DNA of 64,000 nt from Nephrocerus scutellatus. Taxonomy: Eukaryota > Arthropoda > Insecta > Diptera > Pipunculidae. The position numbers were made by a program, and so were the translations under genes. The DNA is taken from assembly GCA_947095585.1 (NCBI GenBank), contig OX352765.1, forward strand, positions 29,108,254 to 29,172,253, given 5' to 3'. The notes under the pieces were generated by a model that ran no database searches, was not told the DNA's origin, and was given only the letters and a program-made list of their open reading frames with translations. Position 1 is the first letter of the stretch; each line of letters begins with the position of its first letter. This document shows, one piece after another, positions 61,061 to 64,000 of the stretch.

Positions 61061-61545
61061 ATGAAAGTGGTTAAATATTCTAAAATTACTTTCATTTCTT
61101 ACCTGGTACAATACTTTAATCTTCAGTGGAATATGTGATAGTAGTAGATATGTCATAAATATAGTTTACTTTCGATGGGCTATCCTTTCATAGGCGAAAA
61201 TTTTTTCTATCACTTATACCTTGACATTCCCTGCAAGATGAAGGATAAAACGGTCGTAGGTAACTGGCGTGCAAGAGGACTGTGTCTAGAATCTAATGAC
61301 TTTAGTAGAAGCTGTAAAGATATAAGAAAAATTATGATATTAGTTGGTTTTCTCTACTCTTCTATCGTATTAAAATACGGAAGGAACAAACACTTGGGTA
61401 AATAAGTATATAATGAACAACCTTACGGATCGCAAGAACAGCAAAATTCGAGTTTTTTTTGGCTAAATAAAAAGAACTAAAAAGCCATTTAGTATGGAGT
61501 GGTATGGACGACGTCGCGACACGCTCGCGGTTGCACGGCATAGCT
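60665..61545. other. No gene seen; one (TA)n microsatellite
   Basis: A (TA)n run lies at 61029-61058. The 76-codon plus frame at 61175-61405 has no recognisable motif. Confidence 0.5.
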
Positions 61546-61548
61546 CGT

Positions 61549-61960
61549 CTGACGGGTAGTTTTTGTAACTTACTAGTGACACATACTCATGAACAAAAAA
61601 AAATATGGCGGCATTAAAAAAAATTTAGTAAAAATGGAAGGGAAGCAAAACTTCTAAGACTAAGGAAAACGGTTACATCCCTCAATCCAGACACAATCAG
61701 GTCATTCTTTTTATTTAGGCTCTTATACCTTAGACTATAACTAAAACTAAAACTAAATGAAAATTTCTTCCGATTCAAGAAATTTATGCTTAAAATTAAA
61801 ATTAAAATTATATTCGAAAATGACGTGCTTGTACCTAAACGAGAGCCACGGAAGTCATTCAGGAAGTGGCCGTGATTGTATATCCTTCTGTCTAAGGGTC
61901 AGTCAATCACGTCATTTTTGTGGAAGATCAGACACTTTGCGATAGATCATTGATTCCAGT
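61549..61960 (+). repeat. Direct repeat D, right copy
   Basis: Matches the left copy block for block: CTGACGGGTAGTTTTTGTAA, AATGGAAGGGAAGCAAAACT, ACATCCCTCAATCCAGACAC, ATGACGTGCTTGTACCTAAA, CACGTCATTTTTGTGGAAGA. It is about 35 bases longer, with extra sequence at ATGGCGGCATT (about 61605) and CAGGTCATTC (about 61698). Confidence 0.9.
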
Positions 61961-62030
61961 CTAACCAAGTTCGAATTAAACTTAAAGCTAACTGTATCAG
62001 TTTATAGGATACTATATGATTTAAATGTAG

Positions 62031-62328
62031 GGCGCCGTGGCTCAGTGGTAGTGCACATGGCTGCTGCGCAGGAGGTTCAGGTTCGAATCCCAGCAACACT
62101 AAAAGTATTTTTCACGGTGTCCCACCTCTCGCGAATGGGTGACAAACGTTCCGAAAGTAATTATAATACCTTGTCACGGAAAGCTTCTCAATTCGCCGTT
62201 CGGATCCGGCCTTAAATTGTAGGTCCCTTCCATTTGTGTCCAAAAATTAACATGTGCAGCACGAATGGTCGCGAGAAGTTAGGCCTTGGACCGCAATGGT
62301 TTGTCGCGCCAAATATTATTATTATATT
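62031..62328 (+). repeat. tRNA-headed SINE, copy 4, full length, with 16-17 bp target-site duplication
   Basis: The head is GGCGCCGTGGCTCAGTGGTA (A box) and GGTTCGAATCCCAGC (B box). The body has TTTTTCACGGTGTCCCACC, GTCACGGAAAGCTTCTCAAT, CCTTAAATTGTAGGTCCC and AGGCCTTGGACCGCAATGG, then an ATT-repeat tail. The flanks read ATATGATTTAAATGTAG (62014-62030) and ATATGATTTAAAGTAG (62329-62344), differing by one base gained or lost. Known: such duplications mark LINE-driven retroposition, so the SINE depends on a partner LINE in trans. The body is about 298 bp. The head has tRNA promoter boxes but no proper tRNA fold, so this is not a tRNA gene. Confidence 0.93.
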
Positions 62329-62344
62329 ATATGATTTAAAGTAG

Positions 62345-64000
62345 GACGATGTGTAGCTAGAATCCGACCACTAGAATTCGTCTTCGACGCTTAAGTTCCA
62401 CTTAGTCCGTATGTCTTGTCAATGGCAAAATCACCTAATCACGAAGTTCCAAGAACTTGTCAGTCATGCGTTCGTAAATTTCCACCCCTCTCCGTTAAAT
62501 CGATACTCAAACACCGGCGATGTGTCCTCATGGCGAGGTCGACCTGTGCAGAGAGAATACGCAAAATCTACTATCAAAATAAGGATGCAATGAACTCACA
62601 ATTACATATACGTTTAGATTAAAATTATAGTTTCAAAACAAATTTCATGGAAGTGCTCATGACATATCTTAAATCTAACGAAATCATCAATAAGAACGAC
62701 ATTTCGGCAAGGTTTTACTGGTGATTTGATTGGTTATCTCACCGATCAGTGGAACTAGACCATTCATCAATTTCGTGAAAGCAAAGTCGTTGCATTTTAA
62801 GACATTTGACAGAATTTGGCATCATCGTTTTTCAGCCGTTCAACACGTATATGGAATGCTTTGCCATGCTTTGTTTTTTCTCATCACTACAATCCGCAGT
62901 CATATAAAACACAAGCCCGCAGACATTTCGAGCTTTCCTCTTCCTAAACCTTAGCGCCCACGCTGTGCTAAGCCTAGCATTTTAAGGGTACAATCCACTT
63001 AACGCGTGCGCAAATAACAAAAAAATAGTACCTAGATATTTAGTTTTAAAAACAATTAACTGACGGCACTTAAATCAGCCAACGGTTTGCATTTAGTTGC
63101 GCTATTATTGGCTTAACACTTGACTTAAAATCTTATTTATTTGACACTTGCTCGTGTTAAATGTCAGCTTTACTAATATTTATGCGCGATATGGGTACAT
63201 TCCCAATAGCCAAAAGGTCATAGTGTTGCAGTGAAAGACACCTCTGGTGCTAGTCAATCGATTGCGTATTATCGCAATGATTAAGTTTATGCGAGCGCAA
63301 AGCAACCACTAGAGTAATTTGAACTAAAAATAAAAAAAACATCGGGTGTATTAATATTACCTTGCATTTTTGTTGTTCTGCTAAGTTCGCATTCGATGGG
63401 CGAATGAATATTTCACTCTGCGCACAGTACACTCAGCTGTTAGGTTGGAACCATTGAGCCATATGTATCCAGCCAAGTTGTTTCTGTCGTAAACTGTATA
63501 TAAATAAATTAATTTTTTATCGTTTAATTAAAAACTGACCAAAAGTTGTTGGCCAATTTTAATATGCGATCAGGCTGCTTGCTCTACTGTCCGTGACTAA
63601 ATTTATTGTCTCTTTCGTGTTATTTTATTATTTATCACAAAATTGTTATTTGTTTTAATTAGATGTGCATATATATTAAATATTTATCTAAGAAACCAAA
63701 AAAGTATGTCTTTTATGTCTTTGGATTTTCTTCTGTACTAAGGAGATAAAGGCAAATCAAACACATATAATAGACTTCCCAATTTAACTAGCATTTTTCA
63801 GAAATAGATATTAGCAATTAAAGAGTCTTGTAGGACTAGACTATTAACGACAAGATACTATAATCTGTAATACATCAGATAATTGGTGGAGCTTTTATTA
63901 TATAGTGTTCAGGTAGGGAAAAGAATTATTACTTTAATTAAAATGTATAAGCTGATGATATTAAATAGAGTCTTGTCAAAGTATCTACTATTTTTACAAT
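62345..64000. other. No confirmed gene
   Basis: The plus frame at 62416-62622 includes CQSCVRKFPPLSVKSIL and a following HRRC, a Cys/His arrangement worth noting but not assignable. The rest is AT-rich with no recognised family. Confidence 0.45.

Noticed and set aside
62031..62101. Possible tRNA gene from A and B boxes
   Set aside because: The boxes head a roughly 300-bp repeat found four times with a common body and a target duplication. The 3' side of the would-be tRNA does not pair with the start, so it is a SINE head.
1..64000. LTR retrotransposon or endogenous retrovirus
   Set aside because: No protease, integrase or gag-like peptides and no long terminal repeats with TG...CA ends were seen. 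The repeat D pair lacks any supporting coding interior.

Overview
This is AT-rich eukaryotic DNA from an insect nuclear genome, most likely a higher fly (Diptera), though the species cannot be fixed from sequence alone. The evidence is the content: Tc1/mariner elements with TA target sites, a hAT element, non-LTR retrotransposons of several clades (a type with a C-terminal RNase H, RTE-like, CR1-like), and a tRNA-headed SINE. No open reading frame has the length or composition of an intact host protein gene, and there are no bacterial-style operons. I support no host gene, rRNA or functional tRNA gene. The window reads as an intergenic or large-intron stretch that accumulates decayed mobile elements.

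Layout. 0-9 kb: the last codons of a LINE at the left edge, an internally deleted RNase H-type LINE (2.1-3.5 kb, minus; 'family A'), a SINE (5.7 kb) and a LINE RT fragment (7.9-8.8 kb). 11-18 kb: non-coding repeats R1 (11.2, 15.6 kb) and R2 (12.9, 17 kb), a LINE RT interrupted by a short RTE insertion with target-site duplications (12.1-12.6 kb), a three-unit tandem repeat (16.2-16.5 kb) and another LINE tail (17.6-18.1 kb). 19.4-21.2 kb: one mariner nested inside a second, different one. 23.9-25.9 kb: a decayed family A LINE, then an R2 copy with an RTE 3' end inserted in it. 29.2-31.5 kb: a deleted mariner and a 5'-truncated RTE with an 11-bp target duplication. 33.4-36.1 kb: a SINE and two head-to-tail CR1-like pieces. 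37.8-39.6 kb: R1, a minisatellite built from the R1 internal unit, and an inverted SINE. 41.2-42.6 kb: a hAT element inserted in a LINE RNase H domain. 43.9-47.8 kb: R2, a family A LINE split by a mariner, and an RTE-like fragment. 50.1-58.5 kb: the best-preserved family A LINE, then two RTE copies in opposite orientation that share a frameshift. 59.5-62.3 kb: a 380-400 bp direct repeat pair enclosing a diverged tandem duplication, then a SINE with a 16-17 bp target duplication.

The elements do not form a pathway. They do record a history: at least five nested or target-duplicated insertions can be read to the base. Every transposase and reverse transcriptase visible is broken by stops, frameshifts, internal deletions or catalytic substitutions, so nothing here looks able to move itself; trans-mobilisation of the SINE or short terminal-repeat elements cannot be excluded. 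I found no undescribed multi-gene system. The points most worth a second look are the inverted RTE pair (possible hairpin RNA source), the birth of a minisatellite from a transposon-internal unit, the SINE family, and the hAT and mariner nestings.
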